Below, in pieces: positions 23,314-32,285 of a stretch of DNA of 64,000 bases. Within the stretch, counting starts at the first letter, position 1. Every line of letters begins with the position of its first letter. Both the position numbers and the translations under genes were made by a program. The notes below the pieces were generated by a model that was given only the letters and a program-made list of their open reading frames with translations, was not told where the DNA came from and did not search any database. The stretch covers positions 6,723,501 to 6,787,500 of the forward strand of contig NZ_CP051006.1 of assembly GCF_014673495.1 (NCBI RefSeq), in the 5' to 3' direction. The stretch comes from Streptomyces griseofuscus. Its GTDB lineage: Bacteria > Actinomycetota > Actinomycetes > Streptomycetales > Streptomycetaceae.

Positions 23314-23985
23314 ATCAGCGCCGAGCCCCGCATCAACGACCGGATTCGCGTTCCCGAGGTGCGACTTGTCGGTCCCAGTGGCGAGCAGGTCGGCATTGTG
23401 CCGCTCGCGAAGGCACTGGAGCTTGCGCAGGAGTACGACCTGGACCTGGTCGAGGTGGCGGCGACCGCCCGTCCGCCCGTGTGCAAGCTCATGGACTACG
23501 GGAAGTTCAAGTACGAGTCGGCCATGAAGGCCCGTGAGGCGCGCAAGAACCAGGCGCACACGGTCATCAAGGAGATGAAGCTCCGGCCGAAGATCGACCC
23601 GCACGACTATGACACCAAGAAGGGTCACGTCGTCCGGTTCCTCAAGCAGGGCGACAAGGTCAAGATCACGATCATGTTCCGTGGTCGCGAGCAGTCCCGG
23701 CCCGAGCTGGGCTACCGACTGCTCCAGCGGCTCGCGGAGGACGTCCAGGACCTCGGTTTCGTCGAGTCGAACCCGAAGCAGGACGGCCGAAACATGATCA
23801 TGGTTCTCGGTCCGCACAAGAAGAAGACCGAGGCGATGGCCGAGGCCCGTCAGGCGCAGGAGGCCCGCAAGGCCGACGCGAAGGCGAACCCCGGCAAGTC
23901 GCAGAACGCGGCCGAGGCGTCGTCCGAGGAACCCGTCGAGGCTGTCGAGGCCGAGGCGTCGTCCGAGGAAACTGCCGAGGCGTGA
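23314..23985 (+). CDS. infC: Translation initiation factor IF-3 (AUC start)
   Basis: A 223-residue IF-3. The N-domain (INDRIRVPEVRLVGPSGEQVG), linker (SAMKAREARKNQAH) and C-domain (LRPKIDPHDYDTKKGHV, FRGREQSRPELGYRLL, NMIMVLGPHK) are complete; an acidic Ala/Glu-rich tail of ~45 residues with a repeated EASSEE is typical of actinobacteria. The chosen start is ATC at 23314, 4 bases after GGAGG (23305-23309), giving (M)SAEPRINDRIR. The only upstream in-frame candidate, GTG 23230, has no ribosome-binding site. A non-AUG AUU/AUC start is the known basis of IF-3 autoregulation. First gene of infC-rpmI-rplT. Confidence 0.93.
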   Translation: MSAEPRINDRIRVPEVRLVGPSGEQVGIVPLAKALELAQEYDLDLVEVAATARPPVCKLMDYGKFKYESAMKAREARKNQAHTVIKEMKLRPKIDPHDYDTKKGHVVRFLKQGDKVKITIMFRGREQSRPELGYRLLQRLAEDVQDLGFVESNPKQDGRNMIMVLGPHKKKTEAMAEARQAQEARKADAKANPGKSQNAAEASSEEPVEAVEAEASSEETAEA

Positions 23986-24034
23986 TCCCGGGGAGCCTCA
24001 CGGCTCCCGAGGATGTAACCGAAACAAGAGCGAC

Positions 24035-24073
24035 GCTCCACCGTGCCCGGTTTTCGCGACCGGGCACCGGAGC
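24035..24073 (+). promoter_or_regulatory. Long hairpin upstream of rpmI, candidate L20 translational operator
   Basis: Inner stem GTGCCCGGT (24043-24051)/ACCGGGCAC (24059-24067) and outer stem GCTCC (24035-24039)/GGAGC (24069-24073) with an asymmetric internal loop end 10 bases before the rpmI ribosome-binding site. A smaller hairpin GGGAGCC/GGCTCCC (23991-24008) precedes it. L20 is known to repress this operon through leader RNA in other bacteria, but this structure is not one of the described classes. Confidence 0.45.
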
Positions 24074-24099
24074 GCCACCGACGAGGAGAGAACGGCGCT

Positions 24100-24294
24100 A
24101 TGCCGAAGAACAAGTCGCACAGCGGTGCCAGCAAGCGCTTCAAGGTCACCGGCTCCGGCAAGGTGCTCCGCGAGCGCGCCGGCAAGCGCCACCTGCTTGA
24201 GCACAAGTCGTCCCGCGTGACGCGCCGCCTCACCGGCAACGCCGAGATGGCCCCGGGCGACGCCGCGAAGATCAAGAAGCTTCTCGGCAAGTGA
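24100..24294 (+). CDS. rpmI: 50S ribosomal protein L35
   Basis: A 64-residue basic ribosomal protein of the large subunit. PKNKSHSGASKRFKVTGSGK and the LLEHKSSRVTRRL segment are diagnostic for L35, and the length is as expected. ATG 24100 follows GAGGAGAG (24083-24090). Second gene of the infC operon; the 114-base gap upstream carries a strong hairpin and the 98-base gap downstream leads to rplT. Confidence 0.97.
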   Translation: MPKNKSHSGASKRFKVTGSGKVLRERAGKRHLLEHKSSRVTRRLTGNAEMAPGDAAKIKKLLGK

Positions 24295-24392
24295 CGCCGC
24301 GGCGCTCGACGAGCGCCGTGCGTCTGGACCGGGACCCAATCGTTTCCGGGTCGTGTGAGGACACCCACGACCCCGCTACAAGGAGTTAACAA

Positions 24393-24776
24393 GTGGCACG
24401 CGTCAAGCGGGCAGTCAACGCCCACAAGAAGCGCCGGGCGATCCTGGAGCAGGCCTCCGGCTACCGTGGTCAGCGTTCGCGCCTGTACCGCAAGGCCAAG
24501 GAGCAGGTCACCCACTCGCTGGTCTACAACTACAACGACCGCAAGAAGCGCAAGGGCGACTTCCGTCAGCTGTGGATCCAGCGCATCAACGCCGCTGCCC
24601 GCGCCAACGGCATGACCTACAACCGCTTCATCCAGGGTCTGAAGGCCGCGAACGTCGAGGTCGACCGCAAGATCCTGGCCGAGCTGGCCGTCAACGACGT
24701 GAACGCGTTCGCCGCGCTCGTCGAGGTCGCGCAGAAGGCGCTGCCGTCGGACGTCAACGCGCCCAAGGCCGCGTGA
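24393..24776 (+). CDS. rplT: 50S ribosomal protein L20
   Basis: A 127-residue L20, an early 23S rRNA assembly protein that also autoregulates its operon in several bacteria. The N-terminal ARVKRAVNAHKKRRAILEQA tail and globular part (DFRQLWIQRINAAARANGMTY region) are intact. GTG 24393 is preceded by AAGGAG 8 bases away (24380-24385). A 14-bp hairpin terminator follows at 24807-24839, closing the operon. Confidence 0.97.
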   Translation: MARVKRAVNAHKKRRAILEQASGYRGQRSRLYRKAKEQVTHSLVYNYNDRKKRKGDFRQLWIQRINAAARANGMTYNRFIQGLKAANVEVDRKILAELAVNDVNAFAALVEVAQKALPSDVNAPKAA

Positions 24777-24806
24777 CGCCGCGCTGAGCTTCAGCCGAAA
24801 TAACCC

Positions 24807-24839
24807 CGGGACCCGCAGGCTGTTGGCTTGCGGGTCTCG
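24807..24839 (+). terminator. Terminator of infC-rpmI-rplT
   Basis: CGGGACCCGCAGGC (24807-24820) pairs with GCTTGCGGGTCTCG (24826-24839) with one mismatch and one G.T, loop TGTTG. It lies 30 bases after the rplT stop. Confidence 0.8.
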
Positions 24840-24979
24840 CTGTTGAGGTTCCCCGGCGCGTTTTCGGCCGCGGGTGCGTCGGGGTTGCTCGCGCCCACGC
24901 GGCGGAGCCGCAGATCAAGCACAGCCCCGCGCTCCTTGCGGGGCGCTGAAGCAGACGTTCTCTGGAAAGTGAAGAAAGC

Positions 24980-25840
<861 letters not shown>

Positions 25841-25890
25841 TAGGGTGGCCAGCTCGGGGCCCTGCGCCGTATGAGAGGTGGGGTACGGGG

Positions 25891-27021
25891 ATGAGTGTGG
25901 CCGGCACGAGCACCGGGCCGGAGGGACGGGACACGCGGGGCGCACCCGCGTCCTCGTGCGGTGCGGGCGGACTCGATCCCGACCAGCTCCCCGACGGACT
26001 GGTGGTCGCCGACGAGCGGGGACGCGTCGTCGGGTTCAACGCGGCCGCGGAGCGCATCACCGCCGTACCCGCCGCCGACGCCCTCGGGCAGCCGCTGGAG
26101 AAGGCGCTGCCGTTAGAGGACCTGGAGGGGCGCCGCTGGTGGCAGCTCACCGACCCCTACGGGGGCCTCTCCACCCGGACCCGGCAGCCCGAGCGCAATC
26201 TGCTGCTGCCCGGCGGCCATGAGGTGCTCGTCACCGCCCGGTACGTCCGCACCGCGCCCCTCGGCCCCGTGCACCGTCTGATCATCTGCCTGCGGGACAC
26301 CGAGGCCCGCCGCCGCACCGAGCGCAGCCACGCCGAGCTGATCGCCACCGTCGCCCATGAGCTGCGCTCCCCGCTGACCTCCGTCAAGGGTTTCACCGCC
26401 ACGCTGCTCGCCAAGTGGGAGCGGTTCACCGACGACCAGAAGCGGCTGATGCTGGAGACCGTCGACGCGGACGCGGACCGGGTCACCCGGCTCATCGCCG
26501 AGCTGCTGGACATCTCCCGGATCGACTCGGGGCGCCTGGAGGTGCGCAGGCAGCCCGTCGACATAGGGGCCGCCGTCTCCCGCCACATCCAGGCGTACGT
26601 CGCCGCCGGGCAGAGCGCCGGGCGCTTCCTGCTGCGCATCGAGCAGCCGCTGCCCGATCTGTGGGCCGACCCCGACAAGATCGACCAGGTGCTCAGCAAC
26701 CTGCTGGAAAATGCCGTGCGGCACGGCGAGGGAACCGTCACCATTGACATCACGCCCACGGCGTCCCCCCGCGAGGGCGAGGAGGCCGGCACATCGGTCA
26801 CGGTGAGCGACGAAGGGCCCGGCATCCCGGAGGAGTCCATGAACCGCGTCTTCACCCGCTTCTGGCGGGGCAGCAAGCGCGGTGGCACCGGACTGGGGCT
26901 GTATATCGTCAAGGGCATCGTCGAGGCCCACGGCGGCACCATCACGGTCGGCCGCGCCCGCGGCGGCGGCGCCGAGTTCCGATTTACGTTGCCCGTGAGC
27001 GCCCCGGCGTATCTCGCCTAG
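25891..27021 (+). CDS. Cytosolic PAS-containing sensor histidine kinase (orphan)
   Basis: A 376-residue kinase without membrane helices. A PAS domain (~32-135: PDGLVVADERGRVVGFNAAAE) is followed by HisKA with the phospho-acceptor in TVAHELRSPLTSVKGF and an HATPase domain (N box LLENAVRHGEG, DEGPGIPEE, GGTGLGLYIV). No response regulator is adjacent. It lies between the SpoU methyltransferase and pheST in the translation gene block and is probably cotranscribed with the methyltransferase. ATG 25891 follows a GAGAGGTGGGG stretch. The PAS ligand and partner are unknown. Confidence 0.9.
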   Translation: MSVAGTSTGPEGRDTRGAPASSCGAGGLDPDQLPDGLVVADERGRVVGFNAAAERITAVPAADALGQPLEKALPLEDLEGRRWWQLTDPYGGLSTRTRQPERNLLLPGGHEVLVTARYVRTAPLGPVHRLIICLRDTEARRRTERSHAELIATVAHELRSPLTSVKGFTATLLAKWERFTDDQKRLMLETVDADADRVTRLIAELLDISRIDSGRLEVRRQPVDIGAAVSRHIQAYVAAGQSAGRFLLRIEQPLPDLWADPDKIDQVLSNLLENAVRHGEGTVTIDITPTASPREGEEAGTSVTVSDEGPGIPEESMNRVFTRFWRGSKRGGTGLGLYIVKGIVEAHGGTITVGRARGGGAEFRFTLPVSAPAYLA

Positions 27022-27055
27022 CGGCCCACGGGCTCTTCGGACAGCTCCACCCCGT

Positions 27056-27061
27056 TAGACT
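27056..27061 (+). promoter_or_regulatory. Probable -10 element of pheST
   Basis: TAGACT (27056-27061) fits the Streptomyces vegetative -10 (TAGRRT-like) 35 bases after the kinase stop and 83 bases before pheS. The -35 (TCTTCG, 27034-27039, 16-base spacer) is weak. Confidence 0.4.
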
Positions 27062-27143
27062 CGGCCTTTGGCACCTTTGTGTCCTGCACACGGCCCTCGC
27101 GAGTCGAGTCGGTGACGGGGACCATCCGCCAGCAATCGGAAGC

Positions 27144-28274
27144 ATGGAAGAGATGTCGGCACCCAATAAGTCGTACGACCCTGTCGAGGTCGAGGCGTTG
27201 AAACCGGAAGAGATCGAGCGCATGCGGGACGAGGCGTTCGCCGCCTTCGCCGCCGCGGACTCCCTCGACGCGCTGCACGAGGCCAAGGTCGCCCACACCG
27301 GCCCCGCGTCCGCGCTCTCGCTCGCCAACCGCGAGATCGGCGCCCTGCCCCCGCACGCCAAGGCCGAGGCCGGCAAGCGCGTCGGCATGGCCCGCGGCGC
27401 CGTCAACAAGGCCCTCGCCGCCCGCCAGACCGAGCTGGAGGCCGAGCGCGACGCCCGGGTGCTCGTCGAGGAGGACGTCGACGTCACGCTGCCGTACGAC
27501 CGCGTCCCGGCCGGCGCCCGGCACCCGCTGACCACGCTGTCGGAGCGCATCGAGGACATCTTCGTGGCCATGGGCTACGAGGTCGCCGAGGGCCCGCAGG
27601 CCGAGGCCGAGTGGTTCAACTTCGACGCCCTGAACATCGGCCCGGACCACCCGGCCCGCGGTGAGGCCGACACGTTCTTCGTGCAGGGCCCGGACGGCGG
27701 CGCCGAGTCGGGTGTGGTCCTGCGCACCCACACCTCGCCCGTGCAGATCCGCTCGCTGCTCGACCGTGACCTGCCGGTCTATGTGATCTGCCCCGGTCGC
27801 GTCTACCGCACCGACGAGCTGGACGCCACGCACACGCCCGTCTTCCACCAGGTCGAGCTGCTCGCCGTGGACGAGGGCCTGACCATGGCCGACCTCAAGG
27901 GCACCCTGGACCACATGGTCCAGTCCCTGTTCGGCGCGGGCATGAAGACCCGGCTGCGCCCGAACTTCTTCCCCTTCACCGAGCCGAGCGCCGAGATGGA
28001 CATGCTCTGCTACGTGTGCAAGGGCGAGTCCGTCGGCAACCCCGACCGTCCCTGCCGCACCTGCTCCAGCGAGGGCTGGATCGAGCTGGGCGGCTGCGGC
28101 ATGGTCAATCCGCGGGTGCTCATCGCCTGCGGCGTCGACCCGGAGAAGTACAGCGGCTTCGCCTTCGGGTTCGGCATCGAGCGGATGCTGATGTTCCGCC
28201 ACAACGTCGAAGACATGCGAGACATGGTCGAGGGTGACGTCCGGTTCACCCGGCCCTTCGGGATGGAGATCTGA
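27144..28274 (+). CDS. pheS: Phenylalanine-tRNA ligase alpha subunit
   Basis: A 376-residue class II synthetase catalytic subunit that charges tRNA-Phe as an alpha2beta2 enzyme with PheT. The N-terminal coiled coil (LANREIGALPPHAKAEAGK) binds tRNA; class II motifs include RTHTSPVQIRSL, GRVYRTDELDATHTPVFHQ and GFGIERMLMFRH. Four cysteines (CYVCKG, CRTC) form a possible zinc site. Starts ATG 27144 and 27153 are both usable with short-spaced purine tracts; the 27153 start gives MSAPNKS. Stop and pheT start overlap by one base (TGATG). Confidence 0.97.
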   Translation: MEEMSAPNKSYDPVEVEALKPEEIERMRDEAFAAFAAADSLDALHEAKVAHTGPASALSLANREIGALPPHAKAEAGKRVGMARGAVNKALAARQTELEAERDARVLVEEDVDVTLPYDRVPAGARHPLTTLSERIEDIFVAMGYEVAEGPQAEAEWFNFDALNIGPDHPARGEADTFFVQGPDGGAESGVVLRTHTSPVQIRSLLDRDLPVYVICPGRVYRTDELDATHTPVFHQVELLAVDEGLTMADLKGTLDHMVQSLFGAGMKTRLRPNFFPFTEPSAEMDMLCYVCKGESVGNPDRPCRTCSSEGWIELGGCGMVNPRVLIACGVDPEKYSGFAFGFGIERMLMFRHNVEDMRDMVEGDVRFTRPFGMEI

Positions 28275-30790
28275 TGCGGGTCCCGCTTTCTTGGCTGCGG
28301 GAGTACGTCGACCTGCCGGCCACCGAGACCGGTCGTGACGTCCAGGCCAAGCTCATCTCCGCCGGTCTTGAGGTCGAGACCGTCGAGCAGCTCGGCGCCG
28401 ACCTCAAGGGCCCCCTGGTCGTCGGCCAGGTGCTGACCATCGAGGAGCTGGAGGGCTTCAAGAAGCCGATCCGCTTCTGCACGGTCGACGTCGGCCAGGC
28501 CAACGGCACCGGTGAGCCCCAGGAGATCGTCTGCGGCGCCCGTAACTTCGCGGTCGGCGACAAGGTCGTCGTGGTGCTGCCCGGCGCCACCCTGCCCGGC
28601 GGCTTCTCCATCGCCGCCCGCAAGACGTACGGCAGGGTCTCGCACGGCATGATCTGCTCCAGCGACGAGCTGGGCATGGGCGAGGACAGTACCCACGGCA
28701 TCATCGTGCTGCCGCCGGAGACCGAGGTGGGCAAGGACGCCATCGAGCTCCTGGAGCTGGTGGACGAGGTCCTGGACATCGCCGTCACCGCCAACCGCGG
28801 CGACTGCCTGTCCATCCGCGGTGTCGCCCGCGAGACCGCCATCGCCTACGGCCTGCCGCTGCGCGACCCCGCCCTGATCGACGTGCCCGCGCCCAACGCG
28901 TACGGCTACCCGGTCCAGGTCTCCGACCCGTTCGGCTGCGACCGCTTCACGGCGCGCACCGTCACCGGTCTGCGCCCCGAGGCCCGCTCCCCGCTCTGGC
29001 TCCAGCGCCGGCTCCAGAAGGTCGGCATGCGCCCGATCTCGCTGGCCGTCGACATCACCAACTACGTGATGATGGAGCTGGGCCAGCCGCTGCACGCCTA
29101 CGACCGCTCCTCGGTCCAGGGCACCATCGGGGTGCGCCGTGCCCAGGAGGGCGAGAAGCTCGTCACCCTGGACGGCGTCGAGCGCACGCTGCACGCCGAG
29201 GACCTGGTCATCACCGACGAGCGGGGCCCCATCGGCCTCGCCGGTGTGATGGGCGGCGCCAACACCGAGATCGCCGACCACGGCGAGGACGCGGAGAACG
29301 CGACCACCGAGGTCGTCATCGAGGCGGCCCACTTCAACGCGATCTCCGTCGCGCGCACGGCCCGCCGGCACAAGCTGCTGTCCGAGGCCTCCCGCCGCTT
29401 CGAGCGCGGGGTGGACCCGGCCGCCGCGGCCGCCGCCGCACAGCGCACCGTGGACCTGCTGGTGCTGCTCGCGGGCGGCACCGCCGAGGCGGGCGTCACC
29501 GAGGTCATCGCGCCCTCCGCGCCGCACACCATCACCGTCCCGGCGGACCACCCGGACAAGGTCGCGGGCGTCACCTACGGCCGCGAGACCGTCGTACGCC
29601 GCCTCCAGGAGGTCGGCTGCGACGTCTACGGTCAGGACGAGCTGATCGTCACCGTGCCGTCCTGGCGGCCCGACCTGACGGACCCGAACGACCTCGCCGA
29701 AGAGGTCATCCGGCTGGAGGGCTACGAGAACCTGCCCTCCACGCTGCCCAAGCCCCCCGCGGGCCGCGGTCTGACCGCCCGCCAGCGGCTGCACCGCCGC
29801 ATCGGCCGCGCGCTGGCCGGGGCCGGCTATGTCGAGGCGCTGAACTACCCGTTCCTCGGCGAGCAGGTCTTCGACCAGCTCGGTCTGGACGCGGACGACC
29901 CGGTCCGCCGGGTGGTCAAGCTGGTCAACCCGCTCAGCGACGAGGAGCCCGCGCTCCGTACGACGCTGCTGCCGGGCCTGCTGGGCGCGCTGCGGCGCAA
30001 CACCGGCCGCGGCGGGCACGACCTGGCCCTGTTCGAGACCGGTCTGGTCTTCCACCCGCGCGAGGAGCGCCGGGCCGCCGGGCATCTGCCGGTGGACCGG
30101 CGTCCCACCGACGAGGAGATCGCGCGGCTGAACGCCGCGCTGCCCGAGCAGCCCCGGCACGCCGCCGTCGTCCTCACGGGCGCCCGTGAGCAGGCCGGCT
30201 GGTGGGGCAAGGGCCGTCCGGCCGACTGGGCCGACGCCGTCGAGGCCGCGCGCACCGTGGCCCACGAGGCGGGTGCCGAACTCGTCGTGCGCAAGGGCCG
30301 GTACGGCCCCTGGCACCCGGGCCGCTGCGCCGAGCTGCTCGTCGTCGTGAAGGGCGCTGAGCGGACCGTGGGGCACGCGGGCGAGCTGCACCCGCGTGTC
30401 GTCAAGGCGCTGGGCCTGCCGGAGCGCACCTGCGCGATGGAGCTGGACCTGGACGTCCTGGAGGAGGCCGGCGACGGCATCCCGATGGCGCCGAGCATCT
30501 CCACCTTCCCGGTCGCCACGCAGGACGTCGCCCTCGTGGTCGACAAGCCGGTGCCGGCGGCCGAGGTCGAGGACGCGCTGCGCGCCGGTGCCGGTGAACT
30601 GCTGGAGTCCATCCGGCTGTTCGACGTCTACGAGAACGCCGAGCAGCTGGGCGAGGGCCGTAAGTCGCTGGCGTACGCGCTGCGCTTCCGCGCCCCCGAC
30701 CGGACGCTGACGGTGGACGAGGCGTCGGCGGCCCGGGACGCGGCCGTCGCCCTGGCGGGCGAGCGCACCGGAGCCGTGCTGCGCGGCTGA
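28274..30790 (+). CDS. pheT: Phenylalanine-tRNA ligase beta subunit
   Basis: An 838-residue beta subunit. In order: EMAP/OB tRNA-binding domain (~40-160, VVGQVLTIEEL, IVCGARNFAVGDKVVV), B3/B4 editing domain (~215-390, PLWLQRRLQKVGMRPISLAV), B5 domains (~400-480), the catalytic-like core (RQRLHRRIGRALAGAGYVEALNY split region) and a C-terminal ferredoxin-fold anticodon-binding domain (IPMAPSISTFPVATQDVALV). Length is normal. Translationally coupled to pheS. A strong terminator follows at 30809-30846. Confidence 0.97.
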   Translation: MRVPLSWLREYVDLPATETGRDVQAKLISAGLEVETVEQLGADLKGPLVVGQVLTIEELEGFKKPIRFCTVDVGQANGTGEPQEIVCGARNFAVGDKVVVVLPGATLPGGFSIAARKTYGRVSHGMICSSDELGMGEDSTHGIIVLPPETEVGKDAIELLELVDEVLDIAVTANRGDCLSIRGVARETAIAYGLPLRDPALIDVPAPNAYGYPVQVSDPFGCDRFTARTVTGLRPEARSPLWLQRRLQKVGMRPISLAVDITNYVMMELGQPLHAYDRSSVQGTIGVRRAQEGEKLVTLDGVERTLHAEDLVITDERGPIGLAGVMGGANTEIADHGEDAENATTEVVIEAAHFNAISVARTARRHKLLSEASRRFERGVDPAAAAAAAQRTVDLLVLLAGGTAEAGVTEVIAPSAPHTITVPADHPDKVAGVTYGRETVVRRLQEVGCDVYGQDELIVTVPSWRPDLTDPNDLAEEVIRLEGYENLPSTLPKPPAGRGLTARQRLHRRIGRALAGAGYVEALNYPFLGEQVFDQLGLDADDPVRRVVKLVNPLSDEEPALRTTLLPGLLGALRRNTGRGGHDLALFETGLVFHPREERRAAGHLPVDRRPTDEEIARLNAALPEQPRHAAVVLTGAREQAGWWGKGRPADWADAVEAARTVAHEAGAELVVRKGRYGPWHPGRCAELLVVVKGAERTVGHAGELHPRVVKALGLPERTCAMELDLDVLEEAGDGIPMAPSISTFPVATQDVALVVDKPVPAAEVEDALRAGAGELLESIRLFDVYENAEQLGEGRKSLAYALRFRAPDRTLTVDEASAARDAAVALAGERTGAVLRG

Positions 30791-30808
30791 CCGCCCTAGC
30801 GCGAGGAG

Positions 30809-30846
30809 CGCGCCCGGTCACGGACTTCCGTGGCCGGGCGCGTTTT
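30809..30846 (+). terminator. Intrinsic terminator of pheST
   Basis: A 15-bp stem, CGCGCCCGG+T+CACGG (30809-30823) with CCGTG+G+CCGGGCGCG (30828-30842) including one T.G wobble, closes a 4-base loop and is followed by TTTT (30843-30846). Confidence 0.92.
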
Positions 30847-31026
30847 CGTTCCGGCCGAAGGAACGTTTCTGACGCGCCGTCACCCCCTGCATAAATGCAC
30901 TCCCACCTGCGCTTTCTCACTCGTTCGAGTGGATATGCGAGGCGATCCAGTCCTCCCGGGCCATGCCGTCGACAGAATCGGACCGGCCTTTCGGGGTCGG
31001 TTCGTCCGCTCTGTCAGGGACTCTCC

Positions 31027-32091
31027 ATGGGGGACAGAGGCATGATCCGCATCAAGGCACGGGCACCTACCGCGCGAGGCGTCGTGCTTCCCACCCTCTG
31101 GGGCGCGCTCGCGGTCGCCTACAAGTTCGGCTGCCCGCTCGCCACCCAGGAGCGGCTCGGCGCCCGTATCGCCACCAGCGTCGTGTTCTTCGGCGTGGGC
31201 ATCGGGCTGCTGGTCCATGTACGGCGCACGTTGCTGCGGGAGTTGCGGCTCGCCCGGCGGGCGGCGCGGGTCGCGCAGGGCGTGGTGCTGCGGCCGCCGC
31301 CCCCGCGGCTGGACGGACTCGGTGTCGCCGCGGCCCAGTTGTCCGCCGACCGGGGCGCGAGCGTCGGTGGCGATCTGTACGAGGCCGTCGCCACCGAGCA
31401 CGGGGTGCGGGTGGTGATGGGAGACGTACGCGGGCATGGTCTGGACGCTCTCGGCACCGTCGCCGCCGTCCTCGGCAGCTTCCGCGAGGCCGCCCATGAC
31501 GAGGCCCGGCTCGACGGCGTACTGCGCAGACTGGAGCGGGCGCTGGCCCGGCATCTGCGGGAGCGGGCCCGCGCCGCACACCCCTCGACCGGTGGCACCG
31601 CCGACCTCGACCACCCCGTCGCCGAGGAGTTCGTCACCGTCCTGCTCCTGGAGATCGGCCGGGACGGCGCGCTCGGCGTCCTCAACTGCGGGCATCCCTG
31701 GCCGTATCGGCTCACCGGCACCGCCGTAGAGCCCCTGACCCGCGCCGAACCGCTGCCCCCGCTCGGCCCGTTCCCGCTCCCCGCGGACCTCGCCCCGCAC
31801 CGCTGCGAGCCGTTGCGGCCCGCCGAGTCGCTGGTGTTGTTCACCGACGGCGCCGAGGACGCCCGGGACGCCCGGGGCCGGTTCTTCGCCCTGCCCGACG
31901 CACTGCGCACCGCCGTACGGGACCAGCCGGCCTCGCCCCAGCGGGTGTTGCGGACCGTCTTCACCGCGCTGCTGCGGCACACCGGAGGCACCCCCACCGA
32001 CGACGTGGCCCTGCTGGTGCTGCGCAATGAGCGGGGACCGGCGCCGAGGGCGCGGGAGCCGGCCCGACCGGCCACCACCACACACGGCTGA
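31027..32091 (+). CDS. PP2C/SpoIIE-type Ser/Thr phosphatase, membrane-anchored
   Basis: A 354-residue phosphatase likely acting on anti-sigma antagonists or similar phosphoproteins. One or two membrane segments at the N-terminus (ALAVAYKFGCPLA, ATSVVFFGVGIGLLVHV) lead to a SpoIIE/RsbU domain with metal-binding aspartates in SVGGDLYEA, VVMGDVRGHGLDAL, VLFTDGAEDARD and TDDVALLVL. No sensor domain and no kinase partner nearby. ATG 31027 is the longest plausible start; ATG 31042 has a better GGGGGA spacing and could be the true one. A hairpin terminator follows at 32097-32142. Confidence 0.87.
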   Translation: MGDRGMIRIKARAPTARGVVLPTLWGALAVAYKFGCPLATQERLGARIATSVVFFGVGIGLLVHVRRTLLRELRLARRAARVAQGVVLRPPPPRLDGLGVAAAQLSADRGASVGGDLYEAVATEHGVRVVMGDVRGHGLDALGTVAAVLGSFREAAHDEARLDGVLRRLERALARHLRERARAAHPSTGGTADLDHPVAEEFVTVLLLEIGRDGALGVLNCGHPWPYRLTGTAVEPLTRAEPLPPLGPFPLPADLAPHRCEPLRPAESLVLFTDGAEDARDARGRFFALPDALRTAVRDQPASPQRVLRTVFTALLRHTGGTPTDDVALLVLRNERGPAPRAREPARPATTTHG

Positions 32092-32096
32092 GGGTT

Positions 32097-32142
32097 CCCG
32101 CCAGGCCACCGCTGTAGGAGGGGGAGCCGGTGACCTGGCGGG
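32097..32142 (+). terminator. Hairpin terminator after the PP2C gene
   Basis: CCCGCCAGG-C-CACCG (32097-32111) pairs with CGGTG-A-CCTGGCGGG (32128-32142), one mismatch, 16-base loop, beginning 6 bases after the stop. Confidence 0.75.
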
Positions 32143-32285
32143 CCTCTTGAGGAGGACCACCAGTGAACCGGCCCGGCCACGCTCCGCGACAGCGCGCGCA
32201 CGCCCCGGATGCGGGCATTCGGTTCACACCCCGTGTGAAGGCATGGCCACTACGCTGACGGCATCAGGCACTCGGGGGTCATCCC

